64,000 nucleotides of DNA from Candidatus Peregrinibacteria bacterium. Lineage in GTDB: Bacteria > Patescibacteriota > Gracilibacteria > UM-FILTER-43-11. This document shows, piece after piece, positions 52,315 to 62,400 of the stretch. The stretch is taken from NCBI GenBank assembly GCA_016932505.1, contig JAFGCT010000033.1, positions 33,585-97,584 on the forward strand. The letters are read 5' to 3'. The translations under genes were made by a program, and so were the position numbers. Positions within the stretch are counted from its first letter, which is position 1, and every line of letters starts with the position of its first letter. The notes under the pieces were generated by a model that worked only from the letters and a program-made list of their open reading frames with translations, did not search any database and was not told the DNA's origin.

Positions 52315-55071
52315 TTATTCAGTATATATCGTAGTAATCTTTATAATTTCAAATTCATCCTGACTAATTCCAAGCCCAAGATTAAGCCAGTTAGGTTTTG
52401 TAATTTGTTCATTTGAAGTAATTTGGGTGACACCATCATCAAAACTTGTATTACCAACAATATATGTTCCAAGTGATTTAACTACTCCGGAATCACGAAT
52501 TGTATTTACAAGTGTGGTGCCATCCGGTGCGGTAAAATCAAAGAAGTCATTTGAAGTCATTTTTTCACTCCAGTTTTGAGCAAGGGTATTTAGATTAGAT
52601 TGAAGTGTGAAGTTAATCCCTCTTTCTTCATTAATAGCATTCAGAATTTTTGTTCTTAGTGAATCAATATTATTCAAATCAATAGGTTCGGAAGAAAGAA
52701 TTTGAACAATAATATAACTGCCGTCAGAATGTTTGGAGATGCCTATACCTGCACGTGTCCATTCATCCGAAAGAATATTGGAGCGATGTAGTGCGCTTCG
52801 CATCAAGCCATATTCCGCTAGTTCTAATGTTGTTTCTTTAGCTATATTTTCTGATACAACCTGGCTAATAGCATAGTTTCTGCGAATGTCGTTTGCGCTC
52901 ATTCCATTTTTGTCGTAATGACCTAAATAATTGTTTGCTGTCATATCTTCCGCTCTATATTGTGCGAGTGAGTTAAGCTTTGTATCAATTACAAGATTGG
53001 TTTTTCCATAAGCTTTTCTGTCGTTATTTAGTAGCTCAAGCATTTTATTTCTTAGTGCATTGAAATCGCTTCCCAAATCAACTGGCTTTCCATTATCCAA
53101 ATCGGAAATATCCGGAATAATGGGATAAGAATTAGGTGAATAAAGCGGAATATTTAAAGCAGCAAGACCACCGGTATTATTTATTTCAGCAAAATAAACA
53201 CCACTTAATGTTGGTGTATAGCTGAATGTAATTTCATCACCGGAAGCTTTATATACATCAACTCCATATTTATTCTCCACAGGTTCTGCTAAATCATTTT
53301 TCAGTGTTACATCAGTAACAGATCCATTAGGCAAAATAATTGCACCTTTAGATCTGATATCAACTTTGGCTTTTACAATAATTTTGAATTTTTTATTTGG
53401 CGTTATATTGGAAGGAGCTTCCACAACTTCGACATTTTCATAATTTATATAATACTTATAATGAGTTACTGCATTAAAAGAAGTAGTAGCTGGATTACTC
53501 CATTCAATTGAGTCAGGTTCCAGAATTGACTGTGAAGAAAACTCCGCACCCTGAAGAGAGACATCCATCAAACCTTCTTTGAAATCTTTCATACCACTGT
53601 AATTTGGTATGAATTCATTCTTATTACTTATGAAAAAAGTCTTTTGCTTCTGCCCCTGAGATAACACTAATTTAAAAAGACCAAAATTTCCTTTATTCCA
53701 ACTGATTTTAGTGTCACCATTTTCAATTCCTATTGAAAGGTCAGAAGGAACAGGTAGTGATGAGTTAAGGCTTGAATTTATACAGGTATTGCGAATAACT
53801 TGAATTTCCTGAATTATACTAGATCCAGATTGTCCCGGTACTATTCCAAGCTGATAAGTTCCCTGAGCAGGAAAAAATACATCAATATTAAATTTGCCGT
53901 TTTCATTAGATCCAGTAAAACTATATTGCTTACCGCTTTCATCTGAAATAAAAACATTAACCTCATTTGTAACCGCGGTTGTACTACCGGATATATTCAG
54001 AATTTCACTTTCAGCAATTCTGTTCGGAAGCTCTTTATCAAGCGTTACGTTTTCAAAACTATTTTTTGCATAATAACCCATACCCAGTTTTTCCTGACAA
54101 CTTTCGGGAATTGCATCAAATAAATTAGCCGTTAGATTTGAAGGTTGATTTGAGCTTCCTGAACTTGTTACTGGAACTATAGAAACATTAATTAAACCGC
54201 TTGAAAGAGAAGCAATAGATTCAAAAGCAGCTTTGCTTAAATCGATTATTCTATTCGGATCATTAGTATAAGGTCCTCTGTCGTTTACCTCGACAACTAC
54301 TGACTGATTATTTGCAAGATTTGTAACTTTTAACTTTGTACCAAAAGGATATGTTCTGTTGGCACATGTAAATGCAGAAGCATCAAAGATAGCTCCACTT
54401 GCGGTTGTCTTACCGTGGAAAGCCTCGCCGAAAAAACTTGCCACACCTTCTTGGTAGCCCTGAGGTTTCTGAGCCAGACGGTACATTAGCTCAGCCAAAA
54501 TACCTCTGTTTATTGCAAGTGACGGATTGACGTTCTGACTAGAGGTTTGGTCAAGTAAACTTATTGATTCTGCATACCCAAAATAAGGCGCAAACCATGC
54601 GTCGCTTGGAACATCAGGGTGAGGATTCTCATCTGGGAATTCAGTTTGAATATCATTTGTTTCAAGTAGCATTTTTAATGCCTCGGCCAGATTAACAGTA
54701 TCACCCGGTCTAAACATTCCTGTGTCTCCGTCACCACTTACAATTCCAAGGTTTTTTGCTTTTGTTACATATTTTGCATACCAACTTCCATGCATTACAT
54801 CTGGAAAAATCTCCTGCTCAGCAATTTCCGGTACAAGAATATTTGAGCCAAGAAGAATAATCTTAAGTGCCTCCGCTCTGTTTACCAATTTTTCAGGGCG
54901 GAATGTATTATCCGAATAACCTTCGACAATCCCATTTTCTTGTAAGTACATGATTGCCTCATAGTTCGGATGGCTTGATGTGATATCAGAAAAGACAACA
55001 GCTGCCGAAGCGCTCTTAACACCAATAAATAAAAGAAGGGCTATTGCCGATATTTGTATTTTTTTAAACAT
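52315..55071 (-). CDS. Secreted SLH-RlpA-CAP multidomain envelope protein
   Basis: 918 residues. Signal peptide (MFKKIQISAIALLLFIGVKSASA), three SLH domains (about 28-198) that would bind secondary wall polymer, and an RlpA/double-psi barrel domain (about 203-302). Beta-rich domains follow, then two CAP domains (about 680-795 and 800-918). The RlpA Asp is kept (VNDRGPY), but the catalytic His position reads Asn (TCANRTYPFG). The first CAP domain keeps its key residues (LGHYD, SENIA, ALHRSNIL); the second has lost them. Probably a peptidoglycan-associated surface protein. Confidence 0.88.
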   Translation of the reverse strand: MFKKIQISAIALLLFIGVKSASAAVVFSDITSSHPNYEAIMYLQENGIVEGYSDNTFRPEKLVNRAEALKIILLGSNILVPEIAEQEIFPDVMHGSWYAKYVTKAKNLGIVSGDGDTGMFRPGDTVNLAEALKMLLETNDIQTEFPDENPHPDVPSDAWFAPYFGYAESISLLDQTSSQNVNPSLAINRGILAELMYRLAQKPQGYQEGVASFFGEAFHGKTTASGAIFDASAFTCANRTYPFGTKLKVTNLANNQSVVVEVNDRGPYTNDPNRIIDLSKAAFESIASLSSGLINVSIVPVTSSGSSNQPSNLTANLFDAIPESCQEKLGMGYYAKNSFENVTLDKELPNRIAESEILNISGSTTAVTNEVNVFISDESGKQYSFTGSNENGKFNIDVFFPAQGTYQLGIVPGQSGSSIIQEIQVIRNTCINSSLNSSLPVPSDLSIGIENGDTKISWNKGNFGLFKLVLSQGQKQKTFFISNKNEFIPNYSGMKDFKEGLMDVSLQGAEFSSQSILEPDSIEWSNPATTSFNAVTHYKYYINYENVEVVEAPSNITPNKKFKIIVKAKVDIRSKGAIILPNGSVTDVTLKNDLAEPVENKYGVDVYKASGDEITFSYTPTLSGVYFAEINNTGGLAALNIPLYSPNSYPIIPDISDLDNGKPVDLGSDFNALRNKMLELLNNDRKAYGKTNLVIDTKLNSLAQYRAEDMTANNYLGHYDKNGMSANDIRRNYAISQVVSENIAKETTLELAEYGLMRSALHRSNILSDEWTRAGIGISKHSDGSYIIVQILSSEPIDLNNIDSLRTKILNAINEERGINFTLQSNLNTLAQNWSEKMTSNDFFDFTAPDGTTLVNTIRDSGVVKSLGTYIVGNTSFDDGVTQITSNEQITKPNWLNLGLGISQDEFEIIKITTIYTE

Positions 55072-55213
55072 GATTAAAATGAATTTATTGCCAAATAATT
55101 ATAACTAATAATAAGAGAAAGGAAAAGGCAAAGGAAAAGAATGCTATATAGTGTTTTTCCTTGCCTTTGGCTTTCTATTTGCCTTAAACTTTATTCGAAG
55201 TAATCAAAATTAT

Positions 55214-55585
55214 ATGATTCAAAACACTTATTTATTATCGATAGTAATAGCAACCGTATTTGGTTGGGCTTCTTGGGGTGTTGTTATAAGTAAATTAAGT
55301 CCTTTTACTTCGCCAAAGCTGGCATTAGGCCTATTTTACTCAAGTTTATTTGTTGCTCTTACCGGAACTTTCACTCTTCTTTTTTATTATCTTAGAGCAT
55401 GGTTTAATAAGGGCGAGGTTAATAATGCCCATCTAAATATCTCTCTTCGACAAGGTGTTCTACTTTCCTCCATGATTTGTATTGCGATTGGTTTTCAACG
55501 TTTAAAAGTCCTCACATGGTGGGACGGGCTTCTCCTTCTTGCAATTGTATTGCTTATTGAATTTTATTTTATGGCAAGAGATTAG
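55214..55585 (+). CDS. Small polytopic membrane protein
   Basis: The ATG at 55214 (MIQNTYLLSI) is preferred; the frame is open with a GTG from 55151. About 123 residues with four hydrophobic segments, including the ends ASWGVVISKLSPF and TWWDGLLLLAIVLLIEFYF. Similar short proteins are, to my recollection, common in CPR bacteria and have no known role. Divergent from the SLH-RlpA-CAP gene. Confidence 0.55.
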   Translation: MIQNTYLLSIVIATVFGWASWGVVISKLSPFTSPKLALGLFYSSLFVALTGTFTLLFYYLRAWFNKGEVNNAHLNISLRQGVLLSSMICIAIGFQRLKVLTWWDGLLLLAIVLLIEFYFMARD

Positions 55586-55603
55586 TTGTCAGTCCTATCT
55601 TAT

Positions 55604-55776
55604 TGTCTGAACTGTGATTTTTGTGATTATTTTTGATGGTCGTGATTTTTTTATTAAGTGAATTGGGATTACAACAAATACACATTCAATCGTAGAGACG
55701 TCCAGCTTAGCGGGACGTCTCTACGGTGTATTTATCATAGTTAATCATTCAAATCACAAAAATCACAGTTCAGACA
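55604..55776. repeat. Nested palindromic element with perfect 25-bp outer arms
   Basis: Outer arms 55604-55628 and 55752-55776 are exact reverse complements (starting TGTCTGAACTGTGATTT). Inside, CGTAGAGACGTCC (55691-55703) pairs perfectly with GGACGTCTCTACG (55713-55725). It spans the whole gap between the convergent small membrane gene and glyS. Confidence 0.95.
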
Positions 55777-55782
55777 ACATGC

Positions 55783-57192
55783 TTATTGTGCGAGCTTTTT
55801 AGACAAAAACTCTTCGAGTTCTTCAGTTTTAACCCTTTCTTGCTCCATTGTATCCCTGTCTCTAATGGTGACAGTGTCATTTTCCAATGTATCAAAATCT
55901 ACAGTTACGCAAAAAGGAGTTCCGATTTCATCTTGTCTTCTGTATCTTTTTCCAATAGCTCCACCATCATCATATTCACATCTAAATGATTTTTTAAGCA
56001 TCTTGTGAATGTCTTTACTCTTTTGTACTAAGTCATCTTTATTCTTTAGCAAAGGAAACACTGCGACCTGTACAGGAGCTAAATTTGGTTTAAATTTCAT
56101 TACCACCCTCTCAGTGCCATCTTCAAGTTTTTCTTCGTTGTAGGCATCCAAAAGTACGCTTAATATTGCCCTATCGCATCCAAAAGAAGGTTCAATAACA
56201 TGCGGAATATACACTTCATTAGTTTGAGGGTCGCGGTATTTTAAGTCCTTTTTACTGAAGTTTTCATGTTGCGACAAATCATAATCTCCTCTATCTGCGA
56301 TGCCTTGAAGCTCTCCCCATGTTTCTACATCATCTGTTTTTCCAAAAGGAAACCTGTATTCAACATCAAAAGTAAGACTGGAATAGTGAGATAACTCTTC
56401 AGCTTCATGTTCGCGGAATCTAAGATTATCTGTTCTAATTCCAAGTATATCGCTAAAAAAGATCTTACTTTGCTCTTTCCATTCTTCGAATTTCTCCTTT
56501 TTTTGGTCTGGATGAACAAAGTATTCAATTTCCATTTGTTCAAATTCTCTTGTTCTAAAAGTAAAATTTCCTGGAGTGATTTCATTACGGAAAGCTTTAC
56601 CTATTTGACCAATGCCAAAAGGAACGCGAACACGACAAGTGTCGATTACATTCTTAAAGTTCACAAAAATTCCTTGTGCAGTTTCTGGTCTTAGATAAAT
56701 ATCATCAGTTTCACCCTCAATAACGCCTTGCTGAGTTTTAAACATTAGATTAAATGTTTTAGCTTCAGTCCAATCTATTGCTCCGCAATTTGGACATTTA
56801 ATTCCTTCTTCGATTAATTTTGCGTGAATATCTTCTAGTTTTACAGCGGCTGCAGCAGCATTACCGATTTTATCTTCAAGTAACTTATCTCCTCTATGTC
56901 TTGTTTTGCATTTTTTGCAATCAATAAGCGGGTCGCTAAAACTACCAACATGCCCTGAAGCTACCCAAGTTTTTGGATTCATTAAAATCGCTGCATCTAG
57001 TCCTACCATATCATCTCTATCTTCCACAAAATACTTCCACCACGCATCCTTAACATTCTTTTTTAGAACAGAGCCATAAGGACCGTAATCCCATGTATTC
57101 GCAAGTCCACCATATATTTCACTACCTGGATAAACAAATCCTCGGCGTTTACAAAGGCTTACTATTTTTTCCATTAAATTACTGTCGGGCAT
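55783..57192 (-). CDS. glyS: Glycyl-tRNA synthetase (alpha2 type)
   Basis: 469 residues. Starts MPDSNLMEKIVSLCKRRGFVYPGSEIYGG, typical of the dimeric alpha2 form. Motif 2 IGKAFRNEITPGNFTFRTREFEQMEIE and motif 3 PHVIEPSFGCDRAILSVLLDAY are present, with a C-terminal anticodon domain. A Cys pair with CKKCKTRHRGD and CPNCGAIDW suggests a zinc site. It charges tRNA-Gly. One frame throughout, with ordinary Gly codons. Confidence 0.95.
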   Translation of the reverse strand: MPDSNLMEKIVSLCKRRGFVYPGSEIYGGLANTWDYGPYGSVLKKNVKDAWWKYFVEDRDDMVGLDAAILMNPKTWVASGHVGSFSDPLIDCKKCKTRHRGDKLLEDKIGNAAAAAVKLEDIHAKLIEEGIKCPNCGAIDWTEAKTFNLMFKTQQGVIEGETDDIYLRPETAQGIFVNFKNVIDTCRVRVPFGIGQIGKAFRNEITPGNFTFRTREFEQMEIEYFVHPDQKKEKFEEWKEQSKIFFSDILGIRTDNLRFREHEAEELSHYSSLTFDVEYRFPFGKTDDVETWGELQGIADRGDYDLSQHENFSKKDLKYRDPQTNEVYIPHVIEPSFGCDRAILSVLLDAYNEEKLEDGTERVVMKFKPNLAPVQVAVFPLLKNKDDLVQKSKDIHKMLKKSFRCEYDDGGAIGKRYRRQDEIGTPFCVTVDFDTLENDTVTIRDRDTMEQERVKTEELEEFLSKKLAQ

Positions 57193-57237
57193 TGAATTTA
57201 TGATTAGTTTGTAACGAAATTACTATACTTGAATAAT

Positions 57238-57302
57238 CGGAAATTTGGAAATATGGAAATTTGGAAACTGAATACATAATTTCCAAAATTTCCAAATTTA
57301 AT
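57238..57302. repeat. Iterated-unit hairpin between the SLH gene and glyS
   Basis: AAATTTGGAAATATGGAAATTTGG faces TTTCCAAAATTTCCAAATTT; both arms repeat a TTTGGAAA-like unit. It reaches into the last codons of the SLH gene. Confidence 0.8.
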
Positions 57303-59208
57303 TAGAAAGCATCGAATCTGGGAGGCCATAAATATCAATCAAATAACCATTAGTCCAGTCATAAGAACCACTACCGTCTGTTACAGAACCATTAGAAACT
57401 TCTGGGTAGGCATAATAATCAGAAGATTTATCTGACCAAATAATACTGCGGTTTGCTCCAAGTACTTGGCTGAAATCAGTCGAATTTGTAAAAATTCCCT
57501 CAGTTGCATCACCATTTTTATATATACGACCAGTGTTTTCATTTGTATTTGTAGTAAGCCCAGAAAGGGGAGTGTCCTCATCATCACTATTTATTTTGGT
57601 AATTATATAATCGTTATTCTCCACGTTCATCGCAGTAGCCTGAAGTCTGTATGTTTCAGTTTTTCCTGCAGAGATATTTTCCGCTTCGTTAAAACTGATG
57701 ATGATATTTGAAGTGCCACTCATAATATTTCCACCACCGGATTTAATATCCGCTCCGCCAGTTGCATCATAAATATTTACCTTATCAGTTATAAGTGAAT
57801 TGCCTCTAAATAATTTAAAGTCGCTGAATTCAAGATTTCCTCCAGATGAATCGTTTACATACATATTAATCACAATTCTTGCCATGGTAAGCGGACCACT
57901 TTCATTAGCTGTAATTGTAAATTTTATTATGTTGTTATCTCCGCTGGTTAGTGATTTTTCGTCGTTAATTACATCGAATACAGGAAGAGTTTTTCTTATA
58001 GTAAAACTTTGAGGGAGATTGGAATTTGAAATATTCACCCTTGAGCCAAGGACAAGTGTTTCGGATGAAGTTGCACCAATTGCTTTAAAGCTCTGTTCAT
58101 TATTGTTTATATTCTGAAGACCGATACGAATGACTTCACCAGAAAGTGATTCGCCAATTTCTTTTACTGAATTCAAATCAGCATAAATTTCAAAAAAAGT
58201 ATTTTCATTTTTTAATACATAAAAACTCAGATTTGAAAGCCTTAATTTTCCATCAGGACCAAGTGGCGCAGTTTTAGTTTGAAGGAAGCCGTTTTCATCG
58301 GGGTACTTTACGGTAATTTCTTTCACGGCGGTTGTAGAAACTGCATTATCACCAAGATAATCACCTGTAATATCATTTACCAAGGTTAGGGTATCTACAA
58401 TTACATCTTCATAAAGTGCAGAAAAATCATAACGAGCCAAATATACCTGTCCTGTTTCTGCTGGTAGATTAGACTCTTCAATAGTTAAATCATTTGGCAC
58501 AGCTGGAATCCCTGTTTCAGGTTCCTCCACAACTGGCTCTTCAACCGGTTCCACAATCTGCTCCTCCATCTGATCCCCAATCGGCTTATAATCAGGGTAC
58601 ATCGCTTTCATAATAAGCTTCGTTGCTTCCGCACGGTTAATAGCTTTATTTGGCCCGAAAGTGCCATCCGCGTAACCATTTAAAATTTTAGTGTTATAGG
58701 CAGTTACAACATAATCATAAAACCAATCGCCCTCCTTAACATCGGGGAATTTAGATGCAGGTTTAAGATTGCTTTGAATAGAAAAAGCGTTAATAAGTAT
58801 TTTAGTTGCCGCAGCCCTATTCAAAGTATCACCAGGGCCAACATAGCCAGTTAAAAATCCATTAGCATTCGTATAGCTGTCAATTATCCCCATCTGAATA
58901 GCCGCTTCAATATAGTCGTAATACCAAGCGCCTGCAGGAGCATCGTCGAAAGTAGGAATTACAGGAGCTTCATAATCTTTCATGCCGTCAGATGCAATCA
59001 TTATCATCTTTATGAATTCCGCTCTTTTTAGTGCGTCATTTGGCCGAAAGTTTACTGCTTTATCAACAATTCCATCATCTACCACTTGTTCCACATAATC
59101 ATAAAACCAGTCATCCGGGTTAACATCGCGGAATGTTTGTGCGAAAGCAAAAGAGGGGATTACTGATAATGACAAAACAATAATAATAAATATTTTAATT
59201 TTATTCAT
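57298..59208 (-). CDS. SLH-domain surface protein
   Basis: 636 residues. Signal peptide MNKIKIFIIIVLSLSVIPSFAFA, then three SLH domains (about 25-205) each with the pattern FRDVNPDDWFYDYV...NGYADGTFGPNKAINRAEATK. A Glu/Pro/Val-rich spacer follows (about 212-235). The rest (about 240-636) is Asn/Asp/Thr/Ser-rich and beta-like with no recognised domain. It would attach non-covalently to wall polymer as an S-layer or accessory protein. One of three large envelope genes in a row on this strand. Confidence 0.88.
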   Translation of the reverse strand: MNKIKIFIIIVLSLSVIPSFAFAQTFRDVNPDDWFYDYVEQVVDDGIVDKAVNFRPNDALKRAEFIKMIMIASDGMKDYEAPVIPTFDDAPAGAWYYDYIEAAIQMGIIDSYTNANGFLTGYVGPGDTLNRAAATKILINAFSIQSNLKPASKFPDVKEGDWFYDYVVTAYNTKILNGYADGTFGPNKAINRAEATKLIMKAMYPDYKPIGDQMEEQIVEPVEEPVVEEPETGIPAVPNDLTIEESNLPAETGQVYLARYDFSALYEDVIVDTLTLVNDITGDYLGDNAVSTTAVKEITVKYPDENGFLQTKTAPLGPDGKLRLSNLSFYVLKNENTFFEIYADLNSVKEIGESLSGEVIRIGLQNINNNEQSFKAIGATSSETLVLGSRVNISNSNLPQSFTIRKTLPVFDVINDEKSLTSGDNNIIKFTITANESGPLTMARIVINMYVNDSSGGNLEFSDFKLFRGNSLITDKVNIYDATGGADIKSGGGNIMSGTSNIIISFNEAENISAGKTETYRLQATAMNVENNDYIITKINSDDEDTPLSGLTTNTNENTGRIYKNGDATEGIFTNSTDFSQVLGANRSIIWSDKSSDYYAYPEVSNGSVTDGSGSYDWTNGYLIDIYGLPDSMLSN

Positions 59209-59281
59209 GATTTTTTATTACGAGATAGCGTTAAGAAGATACCACAAACTTTATAATTTAAGAATATTGAATAATGATTTT

Positions 59282-59360
59282 TGTCTGAACTATGATTTTG
59301 TGTAATTAAAATCATAATCAGTGAAATCATTCAAATCCGTGAAAATCTGTGGTTCAGACA
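59282..59360. repeat. Second copy of the TGTCTGAAC hairpin family
   Basis: TGTCTGAAC (59282-59290) pairs with GTTCAGACA (59352-59360). GATTTTGTG- and AATCAT-type units lie between them. It shares the outer arm start with the element at 55604, but its inner arms differ. Confidence 0.85.
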
Positions 59361-59391
59361 AAAAAAGAGCCCCGATGTAACATCGGGGCTC
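59361..59391 (-). terminator. Terminator of the LAQTG repeat-protein gene
   Basis: On the minus strand GAGCCCCGATG-TTA-CATCGGGGCTC followed by seven T. Perfect 11-bp stem. Confidence 0.93.
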
Positions 59392-59416
59392 CCAACCGTT
59401 TATTATTCAATCCTTT

Positions 59417-62400
59417 TTACAAAGGTCTAAGTGCTTTTTCTTTAATCACTGCATATCTTCGTCTCTGAAGTACACCGTATCCTAAGTAAGCGATTAATGA
59501 AGAAAGAAGTAGTAGCAATAGAGTTGCAGGACCTGTTTGAGCAAGTTCCATAACACCAGTTACCGCAGGAGTAACTCCTCCTATGTATAGATAGTTTCTT
59601 ACAGGAGCAACACCGTCACTTTCGTTTACAGTAGCTCTTGAAGTTCCATATATAGTGTCTCCTACTGGAGCTGTTTCTGCAACTTCGAACTCAACCTGGA
59701 ATGTAGCTGTTTCACCGGCTCTTAGCATAGGTCTTGTCCATCTGATTGTTCTACCATCTAGCACTCCTCCGAATGGATTTACAACTTCAAGTGCTTTGGT
59801 GTAGTAATCGTGATTTATAATAAGTCCTGTTAAGTCTCCGTCGGAAATATTTTCAGCAGTTATTGTAAGAACTACGTTTTTACCGATATTAGCTGAGCCT
59901 TTATCCTGACTTACTGTTAATCGTAGGAATTCATCTTCAGTAACATACTTTTTGTCTCCAGCAACCATATAGCTTGGGTATTTTTCACCTACTCCAAGGT
60001 AATTCATCTGGTCTTGGTTAACACCAAGTTTGCTTTCGAATCCAAGTAACTCAATTACTTCTCTTGCATATTCGCCATTTGCACCGGCGTCTCTTACCAT
60101 TACTTCATAAGTAATTGTGCGAGTTTTGTTAACAGATATTGAATCAATGCTAATCACTTTTGTTGAATCATCGTAATCATCAGCACCTTCCACGTTTATT
60201 GGGTCAGCGGCTGTTAATGAACTATCCATTTCTTCGAATGATTGTTTGTATTCAATGTCAGTAGCTGTTACCTGACCTGCATTTGTTAGGTTAACCTTAA
60301 CGTATACTTTAGAAGTAGTGTTTTCAGGCATATCTAATGCATTTTCAGGATCAGAAGCATCTACGAAGTTTGTACCGTCTAAGGAAACAAGTTTTTCAAC
60401 TAAGATTTCCATATCACCATTGTAAAGCGTGTAGCCACCGCCACCTCCACCGCCACCTCCACCGCCACCTCCACCGCCACCAGATAAACCGGCAACAGCA
60501 ACATTGGCAGAATCAGTAATGGTAACAGTTTCTCCATCTTCAGTGTATGTACCTGTAGCAGTATTTGCGAATGCAGAACTTGTGTTAACAGGAATAGAAC
60601 TGTTGTTGGAAGTCATTTCGTAAGTAAGAGTAACCTCTGCTCCAGGGTATGTCATACCGATACTTACTGGACCGGCCATTATATCTCCACATGAATTAGA
60701 ACAAGTGGCAGTATTAGGAACATAAGTAAGTGTTCCACCATTTGTACCGTTAAGTACTCCGGAACCAGATGCAGTATCTGCTAAGTTTACAGTCATTGGT
60801 CCGCTTGCGGAATCAACACTGCGAGTTACGGTAATTGTGTAGTAAAGGCGTTTGTTGTTGTTAGCCATTGCTTCTTCAACAACTGTTTTATTAACTGTGA
60901 TTGTAGTATCTGGTACTACTATTGGTGTGTAAGTACCTACTATTTCGTAAGTAGCATTTGGATTAATTATTGTACCTGCTGTGTAAGCAACTCCACCGGA
61001 AGTAATTGAAACACCGGCAGGGATTACTGCGATTGCTTGATTAACTATTACAATGTCATCTGGCGCAGTATAATCTGCAAGATCAGAGAAGCTTATTGAA
61101 TAGTTGGCCAAGTCACCGTTATCAACATTATAAGAAATAGGTGTTCCGGAAGTAGTAGGAGTATCACCAGTTATTCCATAGGAAACAGTTTGCATTAATG
61201 GATTTCCTAGTGAATCTTGAGTTGAAATAACAAAGTTTGTTTCATCTGCACCGTTTGAAGGTGTGTAGTCTGCATATACAGTTCCACCATTTATAAGCTG
61301 AACATCTATCATTGCAGGTGCTGTATAATCAGCAACAGGGGCAAAAGTAATTTCATAAGCTCCAATAGGAAGATCTTCGTAACATACATAGTATCCGTTA
61401 TCTAAAGTGCACTGGTCACCTGTTAAAGTAATTTGAACAACCGGAGCACCGCCATTATCTATGGCATAACTTGTAATTGTGAATGCACCAGCTTCAATAT
61501 TAATACCTACACCAAGCTGTGCTGTGTCTGGTCCGTTATTGATTGCAACGTAGTCTCCAAATACTGTTCCACCGTCTACTGTTAATTGAACATCAATGTT
61601 GGCAGGTGTTGTATAACCTGGTACTGGAGTAAAAGTAATTTGGTAAGCGCCAATAGGTAGATTCTGTATATAACATACAAAATAATCTCCATCTTCATCG
61701 CACTGGTCACCTGTTAAGGTGATAGTAAATGCAGGCTCACCAGTAGTATCATCTACTGCATAGCTAGTAACTGTGAATGCACCGGCTTCAATATTTATAC
61801 CAACACCAAGTTCTGAAGTATCAGGAGTATCAATTAGAACGTAGTCTCCAAATACTGTTCCACCGTCTACTGTTAATTGAACATCAATATCTGCAGGTGT
61901 TGTATAGTCTGGCACATCCGCAAATGTAATTTCATAACCTCCAACAGGAAGATTCTGTATACGACATACAAAATAATCACCCTCCTCATCGCACTGTTCA
62001 CCAGTTAAAGTAATAACAAAAGCTGGTTCGCCAGTATTATCTACTTCATAGCTAGTTAGTGTAAAGCTACCTTCTTCTATATTCATTCCAACTCCAAGCT
62101 CTGCTTGGTCAGGAACTACTTGCTCATCCTCATAGTCGGCATATACAGTACCACCATCTATTAGCTGAACATCTATCATCTCAGGTGTTGTATAGTCAGG
62201 TACATCCGCAAATGTAATTTCATAACCTCCAACAGGAAGATTCTGTATATAGCATACATAGTAATCTCCATCCTGATCGCATTGATTACCGGATATAGTG
62301 ATAACAAAAGCTGGGTCGCCAGTATTATCTACAGCATAACTGGTAACAGTAAAGCCACCTTCTGTTATATTCATACCAACTCCAAGCTCAGCTGTATCAG

